Positions 8,731 through 18,437 of a stretch of 64,000 nucleotides of DNA are shown piece after piece. Every line of letters begins with the position of its first letter. Within the stretch, counting starts at the first letter, position 1. The notes below the pieces were generated by a model. The model saw only the letters and a list, made by a program, of their open reading frames with translations. It ran no database searches and had not been told where the DNA came from. Where the stretch lies: assembly GCA_903789615.1 (NCBI GenBank), contig CAIFEV010000001.1:434001-498000 (forward strand). Reading direction: 5' to 3'. Made by a program: the position numbers and the translations under genes. This DNA comes from an uncultured Lachnospiraceae bacterium. GTDB taxonomy: Bacteria > Bacillota > Clostridia > Lachnospirales > Lachnospiraceae.

Positions 8731-9984
8731 TTGACAGATGAGAGAACATATGACCTGATCATCGCAGGCGGCGGAGCCTGCGGGCTTTTCGCGGCCCGCA
8801 GGGCTGCTGCAGCGGGGCTCAGGGTTCTTGTACTTGAGAAAAAGGAAAGAACAGGAAAGAAGATACTGATTACAGGAAACGGCCGGTGCAATGTCAGCAA
8901 TCTGTCCGTTTCCGCTGATTCCTATCCGGCGCCGATGCGGGCATTTACCGCACCGGCGCTTGATGCGTTACCGGTAAAGACTCTGATGCGGGAGTTTTCC
9001 GCCATCGGCGTTCCGCTTGTGAACCGCGGGGACTGCCTGTATCCGAGATCCGGCCAGGCTGCTTCCGTCGCGGACGCGCTGGCTCTTGCATCGCGGGAGG
9101 CCGGCGCCATCCTGAAGACGGAAAGCAGCGTGCGGTCTGTGAGAAAGATGAGACAGGGCTTCCGGGTGACGGCCGGGGAAGAAGGTACGCAGTACTTTTC
9201 AAAGGCGGTGCTGCTTGCGTGCGGACTGAAAGCCGCGCCCAAAACCGGTTCGGACGGAAGCGGCCTGATACTTGCAGCCTCCTTGCATCTTCCGGTGAAA
9301 CCGGTTCTGCCTGCTTTGACACCGCTCATGTGCGCCGAGCCTCTTGCAGGCGTGTGGGCCGGTGTCAGAACACAGGCCCGGGTCACGGTGTCCTGCGGTA
9401 AGGAACGGGCAGAGGATACGGGGGAGATTCAGCTCACGGACTTCGGAATTTCCGGTATACCTGTCTTCCAGGTCAGCCGCCTGGCGGTTCAGGCACTGAC
9501 TTGCGGCACACGGTTTCAGACAAGACTGGATTTTCTGCCGGAGTACGAGGCGGAGGAACTGATGCGGCTTGCAGACCGCCTTGCTGTTTCCTTTGCGGAC
9601 CGCAATATCCTGCAGCTCCTGGGAGGGATGCTGCCCAGAAAGCTCATCCAGACACTTGCGAGGAAGCTTGACATCAGCGAAAAAGCGCCGGCGGGAGTTC
9701 TCGGGAAAGAACGTCTGCGGCGCGCCATGGCGCTGGCAAAGGACTTCCCCGTGCGCGTCACCGGGTACAAGGATTTCAGTCAGGCACAGGTGTGCCAGGG
9801 CGGCGTGGCAAGAGAGGCAGTGGATCCGCAGACCATGATGGCTGTTAAAATGCCGGGGCTGTTTCTTGCGGGCGAGCTGCTTGACGTGGACGGGCCGTGC
9901 GGAGGGTTTAACCTGCACTGGGCCTGGGCTTCCGGAAACCTGGCGGCGAAAAGCGCTGCCCTGTATGTAAGAGGAAAGCTATGA
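8731..9984 (+). CDS. NAD(P)/FAD-dependent oxidoreductase, HI0933/BaiN-like family
   Basis: 417 residues. The N-terminal Rossmann motif LIIAGGGACGLFAARRAAAAG binds FAD; the family signature GKKILITGNGRCNVSN follows. The closing segment GPCGGFNLHWAWASGNLAAKSA is the conserved C-terminal FAD contact. Members are flavoproteins of mostly unknown substrate; one relative (BaiN) has been linked to bile acid reduction, but nothing here shows that activity. The start is TTG 8731 with AGAGGA 9 bases upstream; the ATG a few bases later is in another frame. The stop overlaps the next gene (ATGA), which is also a flavoprotein. Confidence 0.88.
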   Translation: MTDERTYDLIIAGGGACGLFAARRAAAAGLRVLVLEKKERTGKKILITGNGRCNVSNLSVSADSYPAPMRAFTAPALDALPVKTLMREFSAIGVPLVNRGDCLYPRSGQAASVADALALASREAGAILKTESSVRSVRKMRQGFRVTAGEEGTQYFSKAVLLACGLKAAPKTGSDGSGLILAASLHLPVKPVLPALTPLMCAEPLAGVWAGVRTQARVTVSCGKERAEDTGEIQLTDFGISGIPVFQVSRLAVQALTCGTRFQTRLDFLPEYEAEELMRLADRLAVSFADRNILQLLGGMLPRKLIQTLARKLDISEKAPAGVLGKERLRRAMALAKDFPVRVTGYKDFSQAQVCQGGVAREAVDPQTMMAVKMPGLFLAGELLDVDGPCGGFNLHWAWASGNLAAKSAALYVRGKL

Positions 9985-11624
9985 TTCGAGTCGCACAGAT
10001 ACGGCTGAAACTGCCGTACCGGGAAAAGGATGTGTACCGCGCCATCATCCGGGCGCTCCGCCTGCCGGCCGGGGCACAGGTTGATTTTCATATCCTGAAG
10101 AGATCAATAGACTCCAGACATCACGGAGAACTCTTTGCGGTGCTGACCGCCGAGGTGACCCGGGTACTGGTGAAGGGCCGGGAGGTGAGTTCTGAGAAGA
10201 TTCTTGCGGGACATGCACCGGGTGTCTGCCTGTACACGGAAAAATCCTATGTGTTTCCGGCAAAGTGCAGCCGGAAGCTGACGGAAGAGGAACGGCCGCT
10301 CATCGTCGGCTTCGGGCCGGCGGGGATCTTTGCCGCTCTGGAGCTTGCCAGAGCCGGATTTCGCCCGATCGTTCTTGAACGGGGCAAAAGAGAAGATGAG
10401 CGCAGGCAGGACGTTCAGCGTTTCTGGGACGGCGGGGAGCTTGACCCGGAGAGCAATGTCCAGTTCGGCGAGGGCGGTGCCGGTACGTTTTCAGACGGGA
10501 AACTTTCAACCGGTATCGGAGATAAAAACGGACGGATTCAGGAGGTTCTTAAAACTTTCGCGGCGCACGGCGCACCGGAGGAGATTTTCACAGATTCGCA
10601 CCCACACGTCGGCACCGATGTGTTGGCGCACATCATCCCTTCCATCCGGGAGGAAATTCTGTCGCTCGGCGGAGAAGTGCGCTTTTCCTGCCGTTTCACC
10701 GGTCTCATCCAGCAGGGCGGCCGGGTGCGGGCGGTGAAATTTACGGACAAAGCGGGGCAGGAACAGATAAAAGCTGCCGGGACAGTGATTCTTGCCGTCG
10801 GCCATTCGTCGCGGGACACGTTTGGCGAGCTCGCCCGCGAAGGCGTCGCGATGATGCCGAAGCCCTTCGCCGTCGGGGTGCGCTGTGAGCATCCGCAGAA
10901 GATGATTGACGAATTCGCGTACGGTTCAAAGTATGCAGACCGCGGTTTGATGCGTGCCTGCGGCCTGGAAGCAGCGTCCTACAAGCTGACGGCGAATCTG
11001 CCCTCGGGCCGCGGCGTGTACAGTTTCTGTATGTGTCCCGGCGGGTATGTCGTCAATGCATCCAGTGTTCCGGGGCACCTCGTTGTGAATGGGATGAGCT
11101 ACTCCGGCCGGTCTGGCCCAAACGCCAACTCGGCCATTGTCGTCACCGTCACACCGGACGACTTCGGTGCGGACTGCCTGTCAGGCCTTGCCTTTCAGGA
11201 GCAGCTTGAGGCGTCCGCTTACCGCGCCGCTGCCGGCAGAATCCCGGTGCAGCTGCTCGCAGACTTCCGCGAGAACCGCGTATCGACAGGTCTCGGTCAG
11301 GTTGCCCCGCAGACGAAAGGCGCCTGGGCGTTTGGCGATGTGCGCGGCTGCCTTCCGACTTTTGTGACGGAGAGCCTGCTGGCGGCATTTCCGACATTTG
11401 CCGGGAGGATTCACGGATTTGACAGAGACGATGCGCTTCTGATGGGCGTTGAGGCGAGAACTTCAAGCCCGCTGCGGATCATCCGGGACGAGTCGTTTCA
11501 GGCGCCTCTCACGGGGCTTTTCCCCTGCGGAGAAGGGGCCGGGTACGCGGGCGGCATCACGTCCGCTGCCGTAGACGGCATCCGCACCGCCGAGGCTGTG
11601 GCCGCGTGCCTGTGCAATCCGTGA
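9981..11624 (+). CDS. FAD-dependent dehydrogenase of the COG2509 family
   Basis: 547 residues. An N-terminal region of about 95 residues (RVAQIRLKLPYREKDVYRAI) is typical of this family and precedes the FAD Rossmann motif LIVGFGPAGIFAALELARAG. NVQFGEGGAGTFSDGKL and the C-terminal GLFPCGEGAGYAGGITSAAVDG are further family signatures. The reaction is unknown. It overlaps the preceding flavoprotein gene by 4 bases; the pair may act in one redox process or simply be co-expressed. Transcription probably ends or restarts just after it, since a promoter for proB begins at its stop codon. Confidence 0.88.
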   Translation: MIRVAQIRLKLPYREKDVYRAIIRALRLPAGAQVDFHILKRSIDSRHHGELFAVLTAEVTRVLVKGREVSSEKILAGHAPGVCLYTEKSYVFPAKCSRKLTEEERPLIVGFGPAGIFAALELARAGFRPIVLERGKREDERRQDVQRFWDGGELDPESNVQFGEGGAGTFSDGKLSTGIGDKNGRIQEVLKTFAAHGAPEEIFTDSHPHVGTDVLAHIIPSIREEILSLGGEVRFSCRFTGLIQQGGRVRAVKFTDKAGQEQIKAAGTVILAVGHSSRDTFGELAREGVAMMPKPFAVGVRCEHPQKMIDEFAYGSKYADRGLMRACGLEAASYKLTANLPSGRGVYSFCMCPGGYVVNASSVPGHLVVNGMSYSGRSGPNANSAIVVTVTPDDFGADCLSGLAFQEQLEASAYRAAAGRIPVQLLADFRENRVSTGLGQVAPQTKGAWAFGDVRGCLPTFVTESLLAAFPTFAGRIHGFDRDDALLMGVEARTSSPLRIIRDESFQAPLTGLFPCGEGAGYAGGITSAAVDGIRTAEAVAACLCNP

Positions 11625-11649
11625 CAAATGTAAACCGTTACGGTAAAAT
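11621..11649 (+). promoter_or_regulatory. Predicted promoter for proB and the mutSL run
   Basis: GTGACA (11621-11626), a 17-base spacer and TAAAAT (11644-11649), each one base off consensus, 40 bases before the proB ATG. The -35 overlaps the stop of the preceding gene. It probably drives the closely spaced genes from proB to 22733. Confidence 0.6.
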
Positions 11650-11688
11650 ACATGAGAATACGCAAAAAATCAGGAATCGGGTGAGAGT

Positions 11689-12510
11689 ATGAGTGAGAGC
11701 AGACACAGAGACGAACTGAAATCCTGCCGGAGGATCGTGGTGAAGATCGGATCTTCCTCGCTGATGCATCAGCAGACCGGACGACTGGATCTGGGCAAGA
11801 TGGAGAAACTGATCCGCACGCTGACGGATATCAAGAATTCGGGCAGGGACGTTCTCCTCGTCTCTTCGGGCGCGATTGCCGTGGGAAGGACGACGCTCGG
11901 GATCACGCAGCGCCCCGACAGCCTGGAGATGAAGCAGGCATGCGCCGCCATCGGACAGGCAAAGCTCATGAGCGTATATCAGAAGCTGTTTGCGGAATAC
12001 AGCACTGTCGCGGCGCAGGTTCTTCTGACACGGGTCAACCTGGGGCTGCCGGTCACCAGAGAAAACGCGCGCAGCACCCTGCTTGAGCTGCTCTCGATCC
12101 ATGCCATCCCCATCATCAACGAGAACGACTCGGTATCAACCGACGAGATCCCGGAAGTGCAGACCTTCGGAGACAATGACCGCCTGTCTGCATCCGTCGC
12201 CAGTCTCATCGGAGCAGATCTGCTGATTCTGCTGACTGACATCGACGGGATGTTTTCGACCGACCCGAAGCTTGACAGAAACGCCCGCCTTTTTGATGAG
12301 ATCGATGTCATTGACAGTCATATACTTTCGATGGGCGGAGACAATTCCGGCAGTACGTTCGGAACCGGCGGCATGAAGAGCAAGCTCGAGGCCGCCAGAA
12401 TCGCCACACAAAGCGGCGCCAGCATGGTCATCGCCAACGGAAACGACATCGACAACATCCGCCGGATCCTGAACGGGGAGCACACGGGAACCCTGTTCCC
12501 GCACAGGTGA
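11689..12510 (+). CDS. proB: Glutamate 5-kinase, short form without PUA domain
   Basis: 273 residues. It phosphorylates glutamate as the first step of proline synthesis. The amino acid kinase fold is seen in RIVVKIGSSSLMHQ at the N-terminus, VSSGAIAVG, INENDSVSTDEI (substrate loop) and the nucleotide-site FGTGGMKSKLEAA. The protein ends right after the kinase domain; the C-terminal PUA domain of many ProB proteins (about 367 residues in E. coli) is missing. Short ProB forms are known, so this is a variant and not clearly a truncation. proA, the usual partner, is not next to it or anywhere in the window. The ribosome binding site is weak (GGTGAGAG). Confidence 0.93.
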   Translation: MSESRHRDELKSCRRIVVKIGSSSLMHQQTGRLDLGKMEKLIRTLTDIKNSGRDVLLVSSGAIAVGRTTLGITQRPDSLEMKQACAAIGQAKLMSVYQKLFAEYSTVAAQVLLTRVNLGLPVTRENARSTLLELLSIHAIPIINENDSVSTDEIPEVQTFGDNDRLSASVASLIGADLLILLTDIDGMFSTDPKLDRNARLFDEIDVIDSHILSMGGDNSGSTFGTGGMKSKLEAARIATQSGASMVIANGNDIDNIRRILNGEHTGTLFPHR

Positions 12511-12516
12511 GTGCTT

Positions 12517-13734
12517 ATGGATATTCAGATCATACGGCATTTCCCTGGAGGACGGCTGGGATTTGTGTCCGGTGACTGCCTGAGCGTGACGCGTCCGGAC
12601 CGTGAGAAGCGATGCGGGGACTATGAGGCGGAAAAGCTTTTTATCGTCGACATCCGCACAAAACAGCAGACGGAGGTGGCACCGGATATCCCGAAGTTCT
12701 TTTCAGAGGACATCCGCTACGCGCAGGACCGCCACCCGTATGTCATGTTTCTTGGAGCTGAGGAGACCGGCGAAGGATTCGGGAAGATCCGCATGACGCT
12801 GTACCGCTACGGGCTGAAGGACGGAAGTCTCACGCAGCTTGTGAGTTTTAAGACGGGCATGCTGGAATTCCGCTACTCGGTCTTTTTCACGATCTTTGTC
12901 CTGAATGAGGATCACGTTCTCATACAGCGTAAGGACAAGAACATTCAACTCGGAACATCCCGGTTTACGCTGTATCTGGCGAGTGCCGGAGGAGACAAGG
13001 TGACGCTGTCGCAGATCCGCAACCCGATCGTGAGAAAAAGCGGGATCTCGCGGATCCTGCCGCTTTCCGACGGCTTTGCGGCGGTGCATTTCGGCCAGCC
13101 GCTCACGGAAAAAGATCTGACGGACGGCGTGGTTTCGGACGCGACGGCCAGTCTCAAACTGCTTCAGATGATGCCGGAGGGGATCGCCCTCATCAATATC
13201 CGGCAGTTTTTCTCGGAGCTTCAGGTGAGCCTCGAGAGCCTGTTCTCCAATCTGATCGATTCCAGCGACGGCGATATCACCTACCCCTATATGCGCCACA
13301 GCGGGCGGGATCTCATCTATGCCCGCTACAGCATCCCGACCGGCCGTGAGGAGATCGTGATCTACAACACGGAGGAGGGGACGAGTCGTGTGCGCATGAA
13401 CAAAAGCCGTCCGACCATCACCGAACTTCTCGGGACGTACGTCATCGGCGACACGCCGTATCTTTTTGACGAGAGCGGTAAAAATCTGCGCATCATCAAC
13501 CTGGATACATCGCGCGTCCAGATGCACCTGCCGGCGGGCACAAGAGTGGTCGCCGTGACAGACGACCTGGTCATCCTGCAGTCCCGCCGCAGAAGCCTTC
13601 TTGCCGGCGGCGAAAAAGATGTGCTCTCGGTTTACCGGTTCCCTGAATTCAAGGGCGTGCCGCTGGCTTCCGCCTCCGGCCGGTTCATCACCTGCATCGA
13701 GGAGCCGGAGAAAGTGATCCTGGTATTCGCATGA
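12517..13734 (+). CDS. Protein of unknown function in the proB-mutL run
   Basis: 405 residues, not recognised. ATG 12517 is preceded by AGGTGA at a good distance, better than the GTG two codons earlier. I see no signal peptide and no membrane segment, so it is probably cytoplasmic. The sequence is rich in short beta-type segments separated by turns (LFIVDIRT, MTLYRYGLKDG, FTLYLASAGGD, EIVIYNTEEG, NLRIINLDTS, VLSVYRFPEF), a pattern that would fit a beta-propeller or other all-beta repeat fold; that is inference only. It lies 6 bases after proB and overlaps the next gene by 4 bases, so it is co-translated with housekeeping genes. No catalytic motif is apparent. Confidence 0.75.
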   Translation: MDIQIIRHFPGGRLGFVSGDCLSVTRPDREKRCGDYEAEKLFIVDIRTKQQTEVAPDIPKFFSEDIRYAQDRHPYVMFLGAEETGEGFGKIRMTLYRYGLKDGSLTQLVSFKTGMLEFRYSVFFTIFVLNEDHVLIQRKDKNIQLGTSRFTLYLASAGGDKVTLSQIRNPIVRKSGISRILPLSDGFAAVHFGQPLTEKDLTDGVVSDATASLKLLQMMPEGIALINIRQFFSELQVSLESLFSNLIDSSDGDITYPYMRHSGRDLIYARYSIPTGREEIVIYNTEEGTSRVRMNKSRPTITELLGTYVIGDTPYLFDESGKNLRIINLDTSRVQMHLPAGTRVVAVTDDLVILQSRRRSLLAGGEKDVLSVYRFPEFKGVPLASASGRFITCIEEPEKVILVFA

Positions 13735-14333
13735 CTGACGATCTGAAATCAGAAAAACAGGAAATGCGCCGGCATATGAAGGCGCTTCGGGAGGAATTCA
13801 CCGGGGAAGCGCGCCGGAAAGCAGACGAAGCTGTATGGCGGAAGATTTTCGCGCTCCCGGAATTTAAAGCCAGCAGGACGGTCTTTGCCTACGCGTCGTT
13901 TGGAACGGAGATTGACACCAATGTCTTCCTCCGGACCTGTCTTGACTCCGGAAAGGAGCTCTTCCTGCCGAAGGTAACGGGAAAAGAGATGGCATTTAAG
14001 CGCGTGAAAAATCTTTCGGATCTCATCCCCGGCGTCTGGGGAATCCCGGAACCTGACGCGTCCTGGGAGACAGCGGATCTTACGGAAGACTTTACGGGGA
14101 GCTTCTGCCTGATGCCGGGGCTTGCCTTTGACAGAGACTGTCACCGGCTGGGCTACGGCGGCGGGTACTATGACCGGACATTTGCCGGGTGCTCCGGGAT
14201 TTATTTCTTGGCTGCGGCCTATTCGTTTCAGGTTGTGCCGCAGGTTCCGGTCTGCTCCCGCGATCTGAGAGCGTCGGCTGTCGTCACGGAAGAAGAATGT
14301 ATCACATTGAAAGATAAGGATTTTCACAGATGA
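13731..14333 (+). CDS. 5-formyltetrahydrofolate cyclo-ligase
   Basis: 200 residues. It converts 5-formyl-THF to 5,10-methenyl-THF using ATP, returning folate to the one-carbon pool. The N-terminal basic segment KQEMRRHMKALR, the central FAYASFGTEIDT and LPKVTGKEMAFKRV, and above all the C-terminal LGYGGGYYDRTF loop, which binds ATP and folate, are the family signatures. The length is typical. It overlaps both neighbours by 4 bases (ATGA), so it belongs to the coupled proB-miaA run. Confidence 0.92.
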   Translation: MTDDLKSEKQEMRRHMKALREEFTGEARRKADEAVWRKIFALPEFKASRTVFAYASFGTEIDTNVFLRTCLDSGKELFLPKVTGKEMAFKRVKNLSDLIPGVWGIPEPDASWETADLTEDFTGSFCLMPGLAFDRDCHRLGYGGGYYDRTFAGCSGIYFLAAAYSFQVVPQVPVCSRDLRASAVVTEEECITLKDKDFHR

Positions 14334-15751
14334 GTGATTTGGAGATAAAAAATGAGAGCAGCAGGTTGCTGGACAAGCAGCGCCGGTATCTGGAACTTGA
14401 CAGACGGTGGCTGCGGGAAGAAGAAAAGAGACGCGGACGCAGGCTTACGAGCTGCGTCGTGACATTCGGCTGTCAGATGAACGCGAGGGATTCCGAAAAA
14501 CTGCGCGGAATTCTTGAGGAGATAGGCTTTGTGAACACGGACGATGAGCATGCCGATCTTGTCATCTACAACACCTGTACGGTCCGCGAGAATGCCAACA
14601 CCCGCGTGTACGGACGTCTCGGACATCTTCACAATTACAAGGACCACAATCCCGACATGCTCATCGGAATCTGCGGCTGCATGATGCAGGAACCGGAGAT
14701 CGTGCAGACAATCCGTGAGAAATTCCGGTTTGTAGACTTTGTCTTCGGCACCTACAACGTGTTTGCGCTGGCGGAGATTCTTTACAGCCGCCTGGAGAGC
14801 GGGTCACAGATCATCGACATCTGGGACCATACGAAGGCGATCGTCGAGGACCTGCCGGCTGACCGCAAGTACCGCTTCAAGTCCGGCGTCAACATCACCT
14901 ACGGCTGCGACAACTTCTGCACCTACTGCATCGTCCCGTACGTCAGAGGGCGCGAAAAGAGCCGCACACCGGAGGATATCGTGCAGGAGTGCTGCCGTCT
15001 TGCCTCTGACGGTGTGCGCGAGGTCATGCTTCTCGGACAGAACGTCAACTCGTACGGCCGGGGGCTGGATGAGCCCGTTACGTTTCCGCAGCTTCTGACG
15101 CAGATTGAGAAGATCCCGGGAATCGACAGAATCCGGTTCATGACACCGCATCCGAAGGATTTTTCGGACGAGCTTATCGATGTGATGAGCCGCTCGAAGA
15201 AAATCTGCAACCATGTCCATCTGCCGCTTCAGTCCGGGAGCAGCCGTATCCTGCGAAACATGAACCGGCACTACACGAAGGAGTCGTATCTGGACCTGGT
15301 GAGCCGGATCCGTGAAAGAATGCCGGACGTTTCGATCACGACGGATATCATCGTCGGATTCCCGGGCGAGACGGAAGAGGATTTTCTGGACACACTGGAT
15401 GTGGTGAGAAAGGCGCGGTTTGACAGTGCATTTACCTTCCTGTACTCAAAACGGCACGGCACGCCGGCAGCGGATATGGAGCAGGTTCCGGATGCTGTCG
15501 CAAAGGAGCGTTTTGACAGGCTTTTAAAGGTTGTGGATGAGACTGCGGCAAAGGAGAACAGCCGGTATGTCGGCCGCACGGAACCGGTGCTTGTCGAACA
15601 GGTGAACGAGCATGATCCTTCCCTTGTGACCGGACGCATGACAAATAACCTTCTGGTGCATTTTCCGGGAGATGCATCCCTTGTCGGGGAGATCGTGCCC
15701 GTGAAGCTCGTGAGCTCGAAGGGATTTTACTATCTGGGTGAGAAGGTGTGA
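14330..15751 (+). CDS. miaB: tRNA-2-methylthio-N6-dimethylallyladenosine synthase MiaB
   Basis: 473 residues. This radical-SAM enzyme adds the methylthio group to i6A37 of tRNAs that read UNN codons. The N-terminal UPF0004 domain has the three cysteines for the auxiliary cluster (FGCQMN, NTCTVRE, CGCMMQ). The radical-SAM cluster is CDNFCTYC, followed by IVPYVRGREKSR. A C-terminal TRAM RNA-binding domain follows at about 405-470. An extra N-terminal segment of about 35 charged residues precedes the first cysteine, common in clostridial MiaB. miaA, whose product makes the substrate, lies downstream in the same run. Confidence 0.96.
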   Translation: MSDLEIKNESSRLLDKQRRYLELDRRWLREEEKRRGRRLTSCVVTFGCQMNARDSEKLRGILEEIGFVNTDDEHADLVIYNTCTVRENANTRVYGRLGHLHNYKDHNPDMLIGICGCMMQEPEIVQTIREKFRFVDFVFGTYNVFALAEILYSRLESGSQIIDIWDHTKAIVEDLPADRKYRFKSGVNITYGCDNFCTYCIVPYVRGREKSRTPEDIVQECCRLASDGVREVMLLGQNVNSYGRGLDEPVTFPQLLTQIEKIPGIDRIRFMTPHPKDFSDELIDVMSRSKKICNHVHLPLQSGSSRILRNMNRHYTKESYLDLVSRIRERMPDVSITTDIIVGFPGETEEDFLDTLDVVRKARFDSAFTFLYSKRHGTPAADMEQVPDAVAKERFDRLLKVVDETAAKENSRYVGRTEPVLVEQVNEHDPSLVTGRMTNNLLVHFPGDASLVGEIVPVKLVSSKGFYYLGEKV

Positions 15752-15767
15752 GGAACAGGAGCGGGAC

Positions 15768-18437
15768 ATGACATTCAGCCCTATGATGCAGCATTATCTG
15801 CAGATGAAAGAACAATACAGGGACTGCATACTGTTTTACCGGATCGGTGACTTTTATGAGATGTTTTTTGACGACGCGAAGACTGTTTCGCGCGAGCTTG
15901 AGCTGACGCTCACAGGCAAGGACTGCGGAACAGAAGAACGGGCCCCGATGTGCGGGGTTCCGTTTCACGCGGCGGAGACATATATCGACCGGCTTGTGAA
16001 GAATGGACACAAGGTCGCCATCTGCGAGCAGATGGAGGACCCGAAGATGGCCAAAGGGCTTGTGAAGCGGGACGTGATCCGCGTCGTCACCCCGGGAACC
16101 AATATGGAGCCCGGAGCGCTTGACGAGAAGCGCAACAACTATCTGATGGGCATCGCGTACCTGGGTGACAGGCTCGGGGTCGCGTACTGTGACTACTCGA
16201 CGGGCGACTTTTTCGTGACGGAGGTGAAGGACAGCCGGGAACTGTTTGATGAGATCGCCAAGGTAAGCCCGGCGGAGATCATCACGAATCAGTATTTTGC
16301 GATGAGCGGGATTTCTCTGGACGATCTTAAGGAACGGCAGCATATATGCATCTCCGTGCTCGACAACCGGTACTTTGACGAGGAAACGATAAAAGAGCGC
16401 ATGAAGGAACATTTTGCCGTCGCCGTTCTTGACGGACTGGGGCTGAACGACTTTCCGACCGGCTTTTTTGCGGCGGGCGCTGTCCTGAATTATCTCTATG
16501 ATACGCAGAAGAATTCGCTGCCGCACATCACGAAAATCACCCCCTATCTGACCGGCAAATTCATGCTCATCGACAGCTCGTCGAGGCGCAATCTCGAGCT
16601 GACGGAAACACTGCGGGAGAAGGCAAAGCGCGGGACGCTGCTCTGGGTCCTCGACAAGACAAAGACGGCGATGGGCGCCAGAACGCTGCGCAGTATCATC
16701 GAGCAGCCGCTCCTTGACAAAAAGGAAATCGTAAAGCGGCAGGATGCCATCGCAGAGATGCTTGAAAACGGAGCCATCCGCGAGGAGATCCGGGAATTTT
16801 TAAACGCCGTGTACGATCTGGAACGGATCATGACCCGTATTTCCTGCAAGACGGCCAATCCGAGAGATCTCATCGCGTTTCGCACGTCCATAGGGATGAT
16901 CCCGCAGATAAAGGCCCTGCTTTCGGGTGCACATGCGGCACTCCTATCGGAAATTTACGAACAGCTCGATGACTGCCGGGATCTTTATGATCTGGTGGAA
17001 AGGGCGATCGTCGACGATCCGCCGATTCTGCTGCGCGAGGGCGGCATTATCCGGGAAGGGTACTCACAGGAAGCCGACCGGCTGCGCAAGGCAAAGACAG
17101 ACGGAAAACAGTGGATCGCTGATCTGGAGACAAAGGGCCGGGAAGAGACCGGCATCAAAAATCTTCGCATCCGCTACAACAAGGTGTTCGGGTATTACTT
17201 TGAGGTCACGAACTCCTATAAACAGCAGGTGCCGGAGAGCTGGGAACGCAGGCAGACCCTGACCAACGCCGAGCGCTACACGACCCGCGAGCTGAAGGAA
17301 CTGGAGAACACGATCCTCGGCGCGCAGGACAGGCTCAACTCGCTGGAGTACGATCTCTTCAGTGAGGTCCGGGAGAAGATCGCCTCCCAGATTGACCGTG
17401 TGCGCGCATCTTCCAAGGCGCTGGCGGCGCTGGATGTGATCTGCTCACTTGCCAGAGCCGCGGAGCAGAACAACTACGTGCGGCCGAAAATCAACAGCCG
17501 CGGCGTAATCGACATCCGGGAAGGCCGGCACCCGGTCGTCGAGAAGATGCTGGGGGATGAGCAGTTTGTGGCCAACGATACGTTCCTGAACAAAGAAGAA
17601 GACAGGATCGCCATCATCACCGGCCCCAACATGGCCGGCAAGTCCACCTACATGCGCCAGACGGCTCTCATCGTTCTCATGGCGCAGACAGGCTCGTTTG
17701 TGCCGGCAGAGTCGGCAAACATCGGACTTGTAGACCGCATCTTTACGCGCGTGGGCGCGAGTGACGACCTGGCGAGCGGTCAGAGCACCTTCATGGTTGA
17801 GATGACCGAGGTTGCCAATATCCTGAACAACGCCACTCCTGACAGCCTGCTCATTCTGGACGAAATCGGCCGCGGTACATCCACGTACGACGGACTCGGG
17901 ATTGCGTGGGCGGTTGTGGAATATATCGCCACGAACCGCAGGCTCGGGAGCAGGACACTGTTTGCGACGCACTATCATGAGCTGACAGAGCTTGAGGGCA
18001 AGATCCCGGGTGTAAAGAACTACTGCATCGCCGTCAAGGAGCACGGCGAGAATATCGTGTTTCTGCGTCGGATTGTGCGCGGAGGAGCGGACAGAAGCTA
18101 CGGTGTCCAGGTGGCAAGGCTTGCGGGAATTCCGAAGCCGGTGCTTACAAGAGCCGCGGAACTTGTCGAAGAGCTCTCCGGAGCCGATATCTCCCGGAAC
18201 GCCGCCAGGATAGCCGAAGAAGGCGCTTCTTCCCGCGCTGCCGGCAGGCAGAAGGAGAAGCCGAAAGACTATCCGGACGAGCAGATGTCGCTCTTTGAAA
18301 AGCCGGAACCCCCGGAGAAAAGAAACGCAGAGGGGTTGGTGCAGGAGATCCGGGACCTGGACATCACGCACATGACGCCGCTTGACGCGCTGAACAAGCT
18401 GTTTGAGCTTCAGGGAAAGGCAGGACGCCTGTCATGA
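15768..18437 (+). CDS. mutS: DNA mismatch repair protein MutS
   Basis: 889 residues, full length for MutS1. It recognises mismatches and recruits MutL. The N-terminal mismatch-binding domain has the GDFYEMFFDDA (Phe-x-Glu) motif. The C-terminal ATPase has Walker A GPNMAGKSTYMRQ, the STFMVEM segment and Walker B LLILDEIGRGTSTYDG, then the ATHYHEL helix. A Glu/Lys-rich linker with an MSLFEKPE beta-clamp-like motif (about residue 840) precedes the C-terminal helix-turn-helix. I chose ATG 15768 (MTFSPMMQHY), which follows ACAGGAG; starts inside miaB are not supported. It overlaps mutL by 4 bases. Confidence 0.97.
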   Translation: MTFSPMMQHYLQMKEQYRDCILFYRIGDFYEMFFDDAKTVSRELELTLTGKDCGTEERAPMCGVPFHAAETYIDRLVKNGHKVAICEQMEDPKMAKGLVKRDVIRVVTPGTNMEPGALDEKRNNYLMGIAYLGDRLGVAYCDYSTGDFFVTEVKDSRELFDEIAKVSPAEIITNQYFAMSGISLDDLKERQHICISVLDNRYFDEETIKERMKEHFAVAVLDGLGLNDFPTGFFAAGAVLNYLYDTQKNSLPHITKITPYLTGKFMLIDSSSRRNLELTETLREKAKRGTLLWVLDKTKTAMGARTLRSIIEQPLLDKKEIVKRQDAIAEMLENGAIREEIREFLNAVYDLERIMTRISCKTANPRDLIAFRTSIGMIPQIKALLSGAHAALLSEIYEQLDDCRDLYDLVERAIVDDPPILLREGGIIREGYSQEADRLRKAKTDGKQWIADLETKGREETGIKNLRIRYNKVFGYYFEVTNSYKQQVPESWERRQTLTNAERYTTRELKELENTILGAQDRLNSLEYDLFSEVREKIASQIDRVRASSKALAALDVICSLARAAEQNNYVRPKINSRGVIDIREGRHPVVEKMLGDEQFVANDTFLNKEEDRIAIITGPNMAGKSTYMRQTALIVLMAQTGSFVPAESANIGLVDRIFTRVGASDDLASGQSTFMVEMTEVANILNNATPDSLLILDEIGRGTSTYDGLGIAWAVVEYIATNRRLGSRTLFATHYHELTELEGKIPGVKNYCIAVKEHGENIVFLRRIVRGGADRSYGVQVARLAGIPKPVLTRAAELVEELSGADISRNAARIAEEGASSRAAGRQKEKPKDYPDEQMSLFEKPEPPEKRNAEGLVQEIRDLDITHMTPLDALNKLFELQGKAGRLS

